Assembly (NCBI GenBank): GCA_964036195.1
Contig: OZ038450.1
Coordinates: 18,230,701-18,294,700, forward strand
Source of the DNA: Sphaerolaimus hirsutus
Lineage: Eukaryota > Nematoda > Chromadorea > Monhysterida > Sphaerolaimidae
Direction: 5' to 3'
DNA: 64,000 nt
Of the stretch, positions 43,815 through 55,443 are shown piece by piece (the stretch's first letter is position 1; each line of letters starts with the position of its first letter). The notes beneath the pieces are model-generated. The model made no database searches. It saw only the letters and a program-made list of their open reading frames with translations, and was not told the origin of the DNA. The translations under genes were made by a program, and so were the position numbers.

Positions 43815-44530
43815 CTAATCTTGGTGCTCGCTGTCAGACAACGTTTTGGGTATGGAAAATTCCATTTCATGCCAATCAGGGCATTTAACAATTAACAGTT
43901 TCCCTACCTGATCCTTGGCTAATTTCTCCTGCGTACTTACTGTGATGGGCCCCGGGTTCAGCGGCCTTGCACTGTCGAATCCATTCATCCAGCGGCTCGC
44001 CAGGTTCCATGCGTAGAACACAAACTATGGTCTCAATTAATCCAATTTTTTTATTTACTTGTGAGGTGGGTCCAAATATAATTGGGTCCACTAATCCATC
44101 AATTACTTGAAAAATGACACAAAAAGAATAACCTCCAATACACGCCGGTATCCCCATTTGCCCAATTACCATCAACTTGGAGTCAGCGGCACATCGCAAG
44201 TGGCTGATTGGCGACAGTTTGTCCAAACTTGTCGCGGCGGCTCTGTGTGTCTCAAACACTTCCTTGCTGCACAGGGATCGCATCTCGCCTGTGTCAAGCA
44301 AACATTGGTGATACAAAGCATTATCAATTACCGCTAAAACTGCGGGGCTGTAATAAACATGCACAGATCCATGTCGTAGAGCTGCCACAGCCTTTCTATT
44401 TTCTTTCTCTTCAGGGGACAAAGTAATCATTCAAACACTGTCTGGGGTCTGAATCAATTCAATCGATGCTGTTTCAAGTTGGGGGTTATATTCAATTGAT
44501 AGAAACGTTTGCAAGTCTGCCATACGCATC
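43815..44530 (-). pseudogene. pro: retroviral-type aspartic protease region
   Basis: A 181-codon frame (44,430-43,885) contains YHQCLLDTGEMRSLCSKEVF, the D-T-G active-site loop, and later VDPIIFGPT, close to the usual I-x-G flap-end strand. Upstream on the same frame, past a TGA, MADLQTFLSIEYNPQ may be the true start. There is no capsid region between LTR and protease, so gag is missing from this copy. Confidence 0.7.
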
Positions 44531-44532
44531 GG

Positions 44533-44556
44533 CAATCACTGGGCGCACCAACAGAT
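44533..44556 (-). other. primer-binding site candidate
   Basis: On the minus strand TTGGTGCGCCCAGTGATTG follows a stretch ending ACTGTGCAGAATCCATCTG. A TGG start just inside an LTR is usual for a tRNA primer site; the LTR edge is not exactly fixed. Confidence 0.4.
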
Positions 44557-44589
44557 GGATTCTGCACAGTTAAGTGACCTCCAGAACCT

Positions 44590-45141
44590 TGCAAACTACT
44601 CTTAAACCCTTGTTTACCTCGATCCGGATGGTTGAGAATTTTTTTAAAATGTTCCGTTCACGCTCCCCCCTAAAGTTTTCGGGAAAATTGACCCGACTCA
44701 AAAAATAGCCCAAATAATTGTCTACATGATGTACGGATCGCCCCCCAATATAATGGCACGTGGGCCGTGTAAGCGGGCCATGCATTTTTTATACCAAAAT
44801 GCAGTGTTTTCCTTGGTCCGGATGGTGGCTCCAAATCTTATATAGTCTGTTTTTCAAGGCCAGAATTTGGCTGAAACATAGAACTGTGTCCTGGCTTAGT
44901 GCCAAATGCCATTTCAATGGCTTATTTACAGGCAGAAATAAGATTAGGATATTTTCAATTTGCACTGTTTTGTACTGCGGATCATGATCAGCTGTGATTG
45001 TGATCATTTTATCTCCTCATCTTACATCTATTAACACAGAAATGCCTCCACCAGAAAGAGAAATCTTTGGTGGTATTTTTAAAACCTACACCGTTTAAAT
45101 TCACCCACCCAAACATGAGAATTTGAGGGGCAAAATTTGAA
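44590..45141 (-). repeat. LTR-like arm, head-to-head pair (left)
   Basis: It is an inverted copy of 45,205-45,764. It lies at the 5' side of the protease-RT frames and so is probably their LTR. Shared words include GGTAAACAAGGGTTTA at the outer edge, AGATTTGGAGCCACCATCCGG and AAGATTTCTCTTTCTGGTGG. Confidence 0.7.
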
Positions 45142-45204
45142 AAAAATTGCTAAATTTTACTTACTACTAATTTCCTTCCCTGGACAAAATGTACTAACTT
45201 TTTA

Positions 45205-45764
45205 AAATTTCACCCCTCAATATCTCATTTTTGGGAAGGGAGTATTTAAGCGGAGTAGGTTTTCAAGAATACCCAAAAGATTTCTCTTTCTGGTGGAAGC
45301 ATTTTCTGTGTTAATAGATGTAAGATGAGGCAATAAAATGATCACAATCACAGCTGATCGTGATCCGCAGTACAAAACAGTGCAAATTGAAAATATCCTA
45401 ATCTTATTTCTGCCTGTAAATAAGCTGTTGAAATGGCATTTGGCACTAAGCCAGGACACTGTTCTATGTTTTGGCCAAATTCTGGCCTTGAAAAACAGAC
45501 TATATAAGATTTGGAGCCACCATCCGGACCGAGGTAAACACTGCATTTTGATATAAAAAAATGCGTGGCCCGCTTACACGGCCCACGTGGCGTTATATTG
45601 GGGGGCGATTCCATACATCATGTAGACAACTCTTTGGGCTATTTTTTGAGTCGGGTCAATTTTCCCGAAAACTTTACAGGGGGGCGTGAACGAAACGTTT
45701 TTAAAAAATTCACAACCATCCGGATCAAGGTAAACAAGGGTTTACCTCTCAGGTGTGCTTGCCT
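45205..45764 (+). repeat. LTR-like arm, head-to-head pair (right)
   Basis: Mirror of the arm at 44,590-45,141 with a spacer of about 63 bp. It ends at GGTAAACAAGGGTTTA and then changes to envelope-region sequence. It may be the LTR of the gag-env copy in inverted orientation, or one half of an inverted duplication. Confidence 0.7.
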
Positions 45765-45797
45765 GATTGCCGGTTGCCACTTGTGCTGTAGTTGCTG

Positions 45798-48008
45798 TCA
45801 GACGCGCTCCACCATTGTGGATAGCGCTGGGGGCACCGTGACCATTAGTGTCGCTAATAAATATTTGCACGTGACTACACTGCACACCAAATAAATCCAA
45901 ATCTGCAGCCATGATTGCAGCATATCAAAATCCCACCATCGAACACTCACCATTGACCTAGCCATCATGTGGTGTGATTGCAAGCTTGCATCCACCATTG
46001 GCGTTACGGTGCCCCTCACCTGTTGCACAATCGTGTATGAGTGACACACGTCATTCAGGGTGGTGTCGACAACAGCTCAGACAAGTTGTACATCATTGTG
46101 GCAGCAAATATCTGGTGATGCAAGTCTGTAGGGCGCTCCAGCTGCCATCTGTGATGGAAACTGTGTGTATTGTACACAGGTACATGTTCAATTGCCCTTT
46201 TTTCAGGTAGATATTTGTACCATTGCCCATGCAGTTTCATAACCTGGCTGTGTCAATTTGTGCATGAGCCTCAAATAGGTTGAAACAAAAGCGCATTTGT
46301 TAAAGTGTCTAGATGCAGAGTCACGTTTTGTCCATGCAATTTCACGCCCACTGGGACAGATGCATGACATGCACTTTTTCCTAATTCAGTTTCAATTTGA
46401 TGTGTCTTCACTGTGAAACATTTATGCACTCAAAACCCATCTGGTGCAGCCTTAGCCAAAATCTCATTATCCTGCATGTACCACCTGGTGGTAGCAGTCG
46501 GATGCTCGGTCATGGTGATCCGCAGCAGCTCCTGGAAATGTTGCATATGTCGAAAAGTAGCCACAGGCTGTGCTCACATTGTCTGCTTGGCTGTCTCGTA
46601 CACTGCTTGCATGGCCGCCGCCAAATGACCAGTGTCCACTACGCCGAAGCCTGGCCATGCTGCATGTTGTTTCTCACATATGTATCTACCGTTTTTCTCC
46701 ATGTAAACTGCCCGCGTATTACACAAAACCGAGGCACTTTTCAGCAACCTTTTTTTTAAACTTGTATGATGCCCCGGGCATTAATTCATTCTGAGGGGGG
46801 CGTTATGCACGGAGAATTTTCCCTGAAATATTTACATATTTTGCATTGTCTTCCAGTGCACAGCAAATTCAATGCAAAAAACATGCATACAACGGAATAA
46901 CAATGCCTGCACAAGGCACAACATTCAAATAGTTAGAACCAAGTAGATGTTACATTACTGTTCAGCTTGATTTGTCATGTGAAGATTTTAAATTGGCTAA
47001 TGTTTTTGAAACCATGCATAGTGCCCCTGGGGGCGCTATAAAGCTGTATAACGCCCCAGGCGTTGTGCACGGGGGGTGGTTTACACAGAGAAATATGGTA
47101 ATGTGAAGCATTTTAAATGGTGCCATGACTATATCCTGTTCAGATTTCCACAGTTTAGTGCCACATGAAATCACTTCCTCCTTTCCCTGGAAAGATGAAG
47201 CCAACATGTGATCATGCCCTAACCAGATATCCTGCCTGATCTGTCCTGGGATGCTTTTCCATTGTTCGTATGGGCATTCTGCTTTCAGATTTGGTTTCCA
47301 AGTCAGTTGACTGCTGTCTGCCAGAGTACATGTGCCTTCCTCGTAATTGCTCGCTCAGTTCGCTATCAGGCTTTAATGTTCCATGATTGCATTTATGGTA
47401 CTTTATCATGCTTTTGCATTCCGATGGGTCAACTGGGGATGGCGTGGAATCATAATTTTCCAGCGTTTCATTACCCCAAAAGTTTTGAGACATATGCACC
47501 GTTTGTGTGGATGCTACACATCGGTATGCAGGAGCTCGATATTTCTTTTGTAAATAGTAATCATCAGGGGGACAGGTTTACTCAGAGATACTGAGGATTC
47601 CACCAGGGCTGCGCAGTTTGGTAACTCAGGGTATGTATACAAATCATAGTGATCACTCAAATCACTGCACAACAATGGGGAGTCGGGCATGGTCATGGCA
47701 GATGCACCAGGCAAACAACTCAAGCAGAAAGCAATTGTAAAAACAGCAATTACCGTAAACAACGTGTTAAATACCTGGGTGTTGTAAGGGGGTTCCGAAT
47801 ACGCTCTGGGGGGTGGTTCGACTGTCACTGTTTCTCTGAACTGCCACATGCGATCCACGTCCGTCATGGAGCTTGTGCGCAGCGACAACATACGGGGGCT
47901 CTTTATAAAATGGGTCCAGATGTCTTTAGGCACTCGCCATTTGACTCGCGTCAAGGTATCCAGCATGTCGTCATGTGGGTACTCTTCAGACAACAACTCA
48001 GTCTTCAT
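45798..48008 (-). pseudogene. env: envelope-like glycoprotein, decayed
   Basis: The minus-strand frame opens at 48,008 with a charged N-terminal part. A hydrophobic segment of about 18 residues (FNTLFTVIAVFTIAFCLSCL) follows, with an Ala/Gly-rich possible cleavage site. A cysteine-rich ectodomain then runs across at least four frameshifted pieces (47,514-48,008; 47,212-47,499; 46,962-47,207; about 46,380-46,800; and weaker parts to 45,798). The order of Cys, Trp and IYKRN-type words resembles glycoproteins of the chuvirus/mononegavirus type, which retroelements are known to have acquired. That assignment is from pattern memory and is tentative. Multiple stops and frameshifts make it non-functional. 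Confidence 0.5.
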
Positions 48009-48213
48009 CCTTCAGGTCATGCACAGCCATGTGCCACAGGTAACTCAGCCAGCTCATGTGAAATACCATAGCCACCGTGTCGCGCCTGTACGCCCAGGTT
48101 GCAATCCAATTTTCCCGATTTAGCACCAAATTATACAAGTTATGCTCAAAATTACCTGGGTTCCAAAATTACCTGCTTCTAACCCCAACCCTTGTACCAA
48201 GTTTGAGATATTG

Positions 48214-50040
48214 TTATGGAAAATTATTCGACATCTCTCTTCCGCTTCGTGCGCTGATGGTGACTTGGTCACCATCTTGCACGCGGATTGACTTACCTGT
48301 GTCACGCTGGTTGGGTTCAGCAATGGCAGCTGGGTTCCCATCTGCTGTGCTGGCATCTGCACACTCTGCTGGGAGTATTAGCTGCCGGCAATGGCCGGTT
48401 GGTACGCCACCATCGGCTGCTGCATCTGGGGTTGCATGGCCTGCATCACTTGGGGAGGGGGTTGCAGCATTAATTGCATGGGCGCCCACCCCTGATTATA
48501 CCCATAATTCTGTGTGTATTGCGGTTGACTTTGTAGCAGTAGCATAGAATAGTTTGTAGCAATGCAAGTAGCACTTCACTGCTCAGGTGGCACTTTAGGG
48601 CATTCACGTCACATATGATCAGCAGATCCACACTCCCAACAACCTGATTCACACTTCTTTGGAGGAACTCACGACGTGGGTGCGGCGTGCATGTCAGCTT
48701 GGCCTCAGCCGCATCAATGCGCTTCTGTTGCTTGTCCAGTTCTTTCTCCTTGGCCTTCAGCCGCTGCTGGTCTGTGCCTGATGCTGGGTGTGGCATCAAG
48801 TTGAGCGCCATGATGCAGTCCATCACCAGGCTGGACATCTTGGCCATGATCTCATCAGCAGCATTCGCCTGCATTTTCTGCACGTCTTCCAAATTGCGGT
48901 AACTTTCCTGCATGTGGGCATTATCAACCAATGCCTTCCAAGTAATATTAGCATTAACAGCCAAATATCGCCTAATGCAGCCCGCTTTGAAACTTTGTGA
49001 TGCACATGTTCTCATGTTGTTGCACAGAGCATGGGATACACATGTTTCACACACTTTTCAAGCTGAGGCAACCAGTAAAGCACTGTCTCGCCGGGGTGCT
49101 GAGTTGATTCCATGAACTCTCGCATGGCATGATGCAGAGTGTTTGGATTAGCATACAGTGTCTCCAAACGATCCATCATGGCTTTATAATCGAGCCCTTT
49201 TAATTCCTGGCGCTGCGTATTGTAAATGGCGCTGGCACCTTTTTTAAATAAATTGGGAGCAACTTTTCCTTGTCATGCGTGGACATGCCCAGCGCTTCGC
49301 ATAAAGTGACCCAGTGGCGTCTCCAATCCTTGAAGCTTTTGTTTGCATTGCCGGTGAACTGCGAGCACTGAGTGGACAGCGCCGTCAGCGGGGCCGCACT
49401 GTGGTGCGCCAGTTGGTGCTGTAACAAATGAAAATAATAATACTGGATCAATTGGATCAGGGGTCCTTGATCTGGTTGACCCACCCGAAGATGAACCACT
49501 TCCTGCCCCTGAACCAACCATTGGAACCCTGCTAGGCAGCGCATTGTTCTGCTGCTGCACGCTTGCAGGTGCGCCGGCCGACTGCACCATCAGCTGCTAC
49601 CCCACAGATGCCGAGCCGGCGCGGCTGAGCGTGTGTGTTGCTGAAATAGCCGTGTTGTGTGTAGTGTCCATCGCCCGGATGTTGTCTAGATTCACAGGGG
49701 ATAAACCATTCTGGTTCACAGAATCCACAAATAATCCCGCATTTTCATCTAATTTTTTGGGAACTTTCACAGTACTGTACACCGCCAAACCAGTCTAATG
49801 GCGTGCAGCTTATTCTTGTTGGCTTGTGACGCATTTGTGGTCAGCGATGTGGGCCTACTCTGACTCAGCTGATTTGCCCACACTTGTGTCCAAGTCAACA
49901 TGGAAAAAATGCTCCAACAGTTTTTTATGAATCCACCCTGCAGTGGCATCACTCCAGTATCGACCATCAGCGCCAAGGTCACGACCTGCGCCGCCTTCAC
50001 CGGGTCTTGCATCTGGCCATTCAGGCATGCCACCACTTTG
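48214..50040 (-). pseudogene. gag: Ty3/gypsy gag, decayed
   Basis: The capsid part is clear: QFTGNANKSFKDWRRHWVTL with CEALGMSTHDKEKLLPIYLK at 49,370-49,230. After a frameshift comes a stretch reading ELKGLDYKAMMDRLETLY (about 49,200-49,130). A TGA at about 49,013 and further shifts follow. Downstream is a Gln/Pro-rich tail (PPPQVMQAMQPQMQQPMVAY, about 48,460-48,380). It is followed directly by the envelope-like frame, with no pol between. Gag normally forms the particle and packages RNA. Confidence 0.75.
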
Positions 50041-50619
50041 TGTCAAGTCAGTCGTCATGTGCTGTCACTTAATTGGGGATGGGCCAATTAAATTTATCAA
50101 ATGGCGTTAGAAGTCAATACAGTACTTGTTAATGATGCTCTTGCCGAAGTTGGCTCATGTGGAGTAGATGAACTTTTTGGCAGACTCAACAAAAATTCAC
50201 GTGAAGCCGCTTCCTTGGCTTCTTCGATTTCAGCGAAATGAAGGGAACTCCACACCAGGCTGGCTGCGACAGTACCGCACATTCTTTTCCACACACAAGC
50301 ATGAAAAAAGCTGCCAAATGAGCACACAGATGCGTAAATTTTTGTTTATAGGTACTACAGGGATCACCTGACAAACTCACACACACACACATTCAGACAC
50401 ACAACTGCACGCAAAACATTGGCTGCAAGCACGTAGCATGTGACCTTTGTGTGTCTATGTGATTGCGTAAATCATTCATACAATGGCTACATGCGGAAAA
50501 AAAAACATGTTCCGCGAGCAGAAAAATCACTCGGTTTTTGTCAACTCCATCAAATGCACCGATAAATGAGTAGTTCTTTGCGAGCACAGAAATTGTTGCA
50601 GCTTGCATTGGGTTGGGGG
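50041..50619. other. region upstream of gag with a hAT-like end
   Basis: CAGGCTGGCTGCGACAGTACC at 50,256 matches the terminus of the 32,872 element, and CACGGACAGCCTG at 52,372-52,384 matches the opposite terminus. The 8-bp flanks differ, so they may be ends of two different copies. A short (CA)n tract lies at 50,380. No gene was recognised. Confidence 0.45.
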
Positions 50620-51040
50620 AAAAGGGTCCCCCCCTTCCCGGGGTGAGACCTAAAAAGTACTGGAAAATGCAACTTCTCCAATTTAGTTTTCGATATTTCT
50701 TAAAAATTTTGCGCGCAAGCGCGCAATTTCTTCCCCGTGCAGTGTATTTTCAGTGGATCGGCCCCTTTAAACCAAAATCCTTGGAAATTAATACATTTTT
50801 CCGAATTTTGCTGTATATGTATGCATATTTACATACATATAAAGCGGTTCCTGGCGCTGGCGCCAACGCCAATAGCGCCATGGCGTGGTGCTTTTGTATG
50901 GCGCTAGTGCCAAAACGCTTTTCCGTCTCTATATAGGGAAAAATTTTAGGGGGGGGGGGGCTGAGCCCCCCCCCCCCCGTTCGCCGGCCCCCGTAAACAA
51001 GCAGCCCCCCCCCCGCTCAAAAATCCTGGATACGTCCCTG
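50620..51040. mobile_element. GTCCCTGGATACG-end element, copy 1
   Basis: It runs from CCCCGGGGTGAGACC to TCCTGGATACGTCCCTG, with long G and C runs (50,950-50,980) and a GCGCCATGGCG block. It is an inverted relative of 53,820-54,187. Confidence 0.6.
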
Positions 51041-52618
51041 TCAATGGGCATACTCGGCTGACATCAGACTCAGGCACTTTGACACTTTACTTTACTTTTG
51101 CCATTTGACTTTGCATTTGACTTTACATTTGACACTTTACTTTACACTTTACAGGGCTTGGGATGGCCCCCAGGTATTTACGCATGTATATCAAATCAGG
51201 GTTATCTTTACTCTTATAGATGAATAAAATATTTTATCACAGTAATTTTGATAAGTAGTCAATTCAGCAGCTTTCGCGAACACATGAGCATGTAAATAAT
51301 TTCATCTTGACGCTAAAACGTTTTGGTGAGCGCACAGAGTTTTAGCTACTGGGAAAGAAAACAGATTTTCCACACGCTGCACCATTTGATCTCTGTATGA
51401 ATGCGCGTGTTGACACGCGGTTTTTGTGTTCATAAAATGGGTGACCTAATGTGTGCGCATAAGAAAGTACTGTATTCACGCAACCAAAACCGTTTCCGTG
51501 CTTTCATTTGAGCGTGGTGTTTTTCATGCGCGGTAAACTTGTGGACAGTCTGCTCCACACTTATGTGTGACGGTTCGCTAATTACAGGTGTATTGGTTAA
51601 TATGGAAACTTGGCCACTTTTACACTGATAAGTAAACAAACACACGGGTTTGTCGTCACCAGCGTAACTGGCGTCTTAAACACAGTAGACTCGGTCTGCC
51701 CATGTGGTGGCAAGATGTTCCATGGTCAACCTCTTCTTTTCCATCAGTGCTCTGCACAGCCCACTGTTTTTTGATGGTTTTCAAGCAAACTGTCAGCGAA
51801 CTGTCAGCATGTAATGTTTCATTGTGCAAACTCCATATTTACTCTACAGTGTGGGTCAGAAATAAAACCTTTTTTGAGAATCAGATTTTCAATTTGCAAT
51901 AACATAATGTTGCAAATCAAAATGCTGATTTGCCTATAAAAATTGATCATTTTTAAATTTGAATTTAAGTTTGTATGTGTAAATACAATTTTGATACAGG
52001 TGCAAAGGTAAGTTTTGACATGCAAATCAAAATTACCATTTTAAAAATCATATATTTATCATAAGAAGTAACTTATAAATAACTGGCTAGGTAAACATAG
52101 GTAGTAAAAAAGATTGATGCAAGACATTTATGGTGAAAACTTATTGACTAGCCAGTGTGAGACACCTGGCATTTTAGTTTATCACTGGCTACGTGTGGAA
52201 CAGATGTCATATCACATTGCACAGTGGTATGCAATTTATGTTGCACACACTCACGAAGTGACCACGTGTTTGCACAATGCATTCAACACAATGCAATTTT
52301 TCTAGTGTGTGTTAAGCAAAAAGGTGTTTGCGCCTTGTTATACCACACTTGTATACCACAGGGTATACTCTCACGGACAGCCTGGCTGGTACCATGAAAC
52401 GCTGTATATGAGTCACTCCACGAGTCAATAGCCAAAACTTGGACATTGGTAAAAAATTGAAAATTGTAAAAATGGTCCTCAAGTACTCCAATGGGATCAG
52501 CAAGTCAAAAAATATGTGCAAAATCATTGGTTTTATACATAGCATATATATGAAAGGAGCATTTTCTAAAATTGGGCATTTTTCACATTATTTGCTATTG
52601 TGCACCCAACCATCAAGG
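51041..52618. other. no gene seen; AT-rich with scattered repeats
   Basis: At 51,075-51,160 CATTTGACTTTAC and GACACTTTACTTTAC words form a degenerate short tandem array. It is linked to the dispersed CAAAGTGTCAAATG family (compare 56,440-56,520). The rest is AT-rich without recognisable coding content. Confidence 0.45.
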
Positions 52619-53018
52619 CATTATAGCTATATTTGACATCATTGAGAAGCCTAGAATGTCCTTTATCTGAAACCACAAATTTTGATGGGGGTTCACAGGC
52701 CATTTTATACATAAGAAATCAAAATGTGTTTTCCAGTTCGATTCCGGACATTTGAATTGCCCGGAAAATCCACACCCAGCTCCACGTAATGGCTATATTT
52801 TACACTGTTGCGATGCCCAATATGTCCTCTACTAGAAACCACAGAGTTTTGTGGGTAGTCACTGGAATAAATTTATACCTAAGAAATCAAAACATGCATT
52901 TGGGTTGATTTCTGACTTTTGAATCGCCCATCAAGGCCACACCCAGGTCCGCGTAACGGCTATATTTTACACTGTTGTGAAGCCCAATATGTCCTCTACT
53001 AGAAAACACAGAGTTTTT
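52619..53018. repeat. about 168-bp tandem repeat, 2.4 copies
   Basis: Units start near GGCTATATTTTACACTGTTG at 52,625 (diverged), 52,790 and 52,959, each followed by CCCAATATGTCCTCTACTAG and AACACAGAGTTTT. The middle and last copies are close to identical over their shared part. Confidence 0.8.
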
Positions 53019-53349
53019 GGGAGGACTTGGAGGACTTTTTGAACTTGGGGGAGGCAAGATTTGGTGTTGAGTTGAGGCGTGCAGGTACAGCCAGACTGAG
53101 TATATTGAGGTGTTTCAGGAGGGTTTACCTGTGTGGCAGTATTGTGTACTAACTGTGAACGTTACAATGAAAACTGCCATATCCTATGTGAATAAAGAAC
53201 AGTATTTATCTTTTCCCATCACATTACATGGCTCTCACCATCCATTGTTGGATTTGGTGCACATTTTTGTCACATGAGGTCACATCCATCAAAATAAGGT
53301 TTTGACTGTATACAGAAAATGTCAAACGACCTGTCTAGAAAATAAAATA

Positions 53350-53456
53350 CCATATTTGCTTGAATAATTTCCCCCCCCCTGAATAATACCCCCTCAAAAA
53401 AGGCTGACGAAAAAAAAATTCCCCATTCAAGCTGACGGTTATTCAAGCAAATATGG
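53350..53456. mobile_element. 107-bp MITE, TA target duplication
   Basis: The left end CCATATTTGCTTGAATAATT and right complement CCATATTTGCTTGAATAACC form about 20-bp inverted ends, flanked by TA on both sides. The interior is CCCCCCCC and AAAAAAAA runs. Confidence 0.85.
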
Positions 53457-53557
53457 TAAAATTTGCCATTTCACAGAGAATTTTCCATGACTTTTGACAC
53501 TTTGCATGACATTTTACATTCTGCAGGGCATTTTACAGGGTCTGGGACTGCGCCCAG

Positions 53558-53750
53558 GTCACTTCTGCCATCAACCTGAGCTGTGTGGTAATATTCGGTG
53601 CCATGTGCCGCCTCGACTGAATGCGCGACAAGTACGGCCACTCGGTGGGCGGTTCCATGGCTGTCGCTTGGCTCACCTGGATGCACCCATATGTGGTTAT
53701 TATCGCGTCGTTCTTTAGCACGTTCGGCGCTGCTATACAGAGTTTGTGCT
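53558..53750 (+). pseudogene. SLC12A (KCC-type): K-Cl cotransporter (SLC12 KCC) exon, first of four, with TGA
   Basis: Acceptor GACTGCGCCCAG and donor T/GTGAGT frame 64 codons. The reading TSAINLSCVVIFGA, then MRDKYGHSVGG, then YVVIIASFFSTFGAAIQSLC matches the KCC segment from the transmembrane helix before the LRDK loop through the SFFST-GA-LQSLT helix. KCC proteins carry K+ and Cl- out of cells across the plasma membrane. A TGA stop lies at 53,618-53,620, two residues before the conserved RDK. The exon ends in phase 1, exactly matching the next exon's start. Confidence 0.85.
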
Positions 53751-53819
53751 GTGAGTTTTTGTGGCATTTGTGGGAGGGTGTTGGGGGTGCAGTGTGTATT
53801 TTGGCTGTTTGTATAGGTG

Positions 53820-54187
53820 CAGGGACGTATCCAGAATTTTTGAGTGGGGGGCAGCTTGTTTACGGCTCAGCCCCCCCACCCCTCTAAAATTTTACCTACA
53901 GAGTGCCGGGATGGCGCCATAGCGCCATGGCGCTGCGAATTTACTAGGCACCATGCCATGGCGCCATGAAACGCTGTATAAATATGTATGCAAATATAGA
54001 TACAAATGCAGCGAAACACCATGCCGTTGAATGTCTTTAAGATGTTCTGTGGCAACAGGGAGCAATAAGGTGTTAATACTGCTTGCGTGGAGTAAAATCT
54101 GCAAAAATCTAAAAAATTTGAAAATAGCAAGCAGAAGTTATGGGAGAAGTTATTTTGTAGGTCTCACCCCAGGAACGGGGGGCCCTG
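53820..54187. mobile_element. GTCCCTGGATACG-end element, copy 2
   Basis: It starts CAGGGACGTATCCAGAATTT and ends near GGTCTCACCCCAGG with GGGGGGCCCTG. It contains the block GGCGCCATAGCGCCATGGCG. It is an inverted relative of 50,620-51,040 and sits in a KCC intron just after the first exon's donor. Confidence 0.65.
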
Positions 54188-54191
54188 CGCC

Positions 54192-55142
54192 TAGGGCTCG
54201 AAACTCGATTTTTTTCAAACTCGAGTTCAAGTCGCAACCCCAAATTTGTTCCGGTCGAGTCAGCGAGTCGAGTCGGGCGAGCCAGTGAAAGGTCGAGTCG
54301 AGTCGGGCAAAAATCTCGAGTCGAGTCGGATCCGTTACTTTTTGATACGACTCTTGCAGTAATTTTTGATACTGGTTTCTCTACCAATGTTTTCACACAC
54401 ACTTAATGAGGTCTAAATGCCAACAGTTCATTCAAATATCAAGATAAAACAAAAATAGAAGTTTTTATCACTCATGTTGCTACAAATAAAGTTGCAAAAA
54501 TAAAATCCTAGGGATGGAAAATCAACATCTTTTACAACATTATTTTGGATCAGTGCCAACATTGTGCCATGCATTTGAGGTGGTGTGTGTGTGTTTCACA
54601 TGTGGCGCTGCACATGCTAGTTTACTGCCAGATTTTGGAAAACTCATAAATCGGCTTTGAACACATTTGAATTTACCAGAATGACGTATCTATCAACTGC
54701 AGTTGATGGGGATTAAGAATAACTCATTTCAGTAAACTCAAATGCATTTTATCAAAGCCGATTTATGAGCTTACCAAAATCTGGCCCTAAACTAGCATGC
54801 ACATGCACATTATGTAGAATTGTATGGTAATAAAAAATTTGAGTTTTAACACCATTCAATACATATGCGAAAGCCAATCCACAATATATCACACATGTGG
54901 TGTGGAAATGCGCGCTCGCGCGCAAAATTTTTGAAAAATATGTTTAAAATTTCATTTCAAAATTGAATTTGAAGACATTTTTCAATGGAAACCCTGACTA
55001 AAAATTTGCCAAAATTTCGAGTCGAGTCAGGCAAAAACCTCAAGTCTCGAGTTTGGGCCATATTTTTCTGGTCGAGTCAGACAAGTCGAGTCGGTACCCT
55101 GTGTGATCCTTGAGTCGCGAGTCGAGTCGAGTTCGAGCCTTA
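54192..55142. mobile_element. hAT-like element with TCGAGTCGAGTC ends, TSD CCTGCRCC
   Basis: Ends TAGGGCTCGAAACTCGA and the complement of TAAGGCTCGAACTCGA are followed inward by many TCGAGTCGAGTCGGG units in opposite orientations. The flanks are CCTGCGCC (54,184-54,191) and CCTGCACC (55,143-55,150), an 8-bp duplication with one change. A nested palindrome (54,610-54,800) is related to 7,505-7,680. Confidence 0.78.
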
Positions 55143-55189
55143 CCTGCACCCCCTGGATACCGCCTTGTGTAGGTGTGGAAAGCAAAAAG

Positions 55190-55440
55190 GCTAAAATCGC
55201 TAAAAATACAGTATAGGTAAATAGTGATTTCAGACATAAAAATGCGCAAACAGGCATAAAAATTATCGATTTTGAGTGAAAATTGTAGCAAAGATTGTTC
55301 CATATGGGTAGCTAGGTAGCTGGGTGATCTGCGGGGGGAGAGGTGGTTCCACCAGCATTTTAAGCAATAACTCAGTGATAGGTAGTTCCAAACATCCAAA
55401 AATTGTGCCTCCAAAGATAGGTATTTAATCAACGCCTGAT
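55190..55440. mobile_element. degraded TATCTATC-family remnant
   Basis: It has GGCTAAAATCGCTAAAAATAC, TTTTGAGTGAAAATTGTAGC, and GGGTAGCTAGGTAGCTGGG blocks as in the family interior. The ends are lost. Confidence 0.5.
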
Positions 55441-55443
55441 ATA

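Noticed and set aside
48470-49054. 194-codon minus frame with a KEKELDKQQKRIDAAEAKL helix as an independent coiled-coil gene
   Set aside because: It lies within the decayed gag region between the capsid part and the Gln/Pro-rich tail, so it is most simply gag.
50256-52384. A single 2.1-kb hAT-like element bounded by CAGGCTGGCTGCGAC and CGGACAGCCTG
   Set aside because: The 8-bp flanks (CTCCACAC and GCTGGTAC) do not match and unrelated elements lie between; the ends may belong to different copies.
53618-53620. TGA recoding (for example selenocysteine or a variant code) to explain open frames with single TGA
   Set aside because: The same gene copy also has TAG and several frameshifts, and the aligned residues at the TGA sites are not consistent, so decay explains it better.
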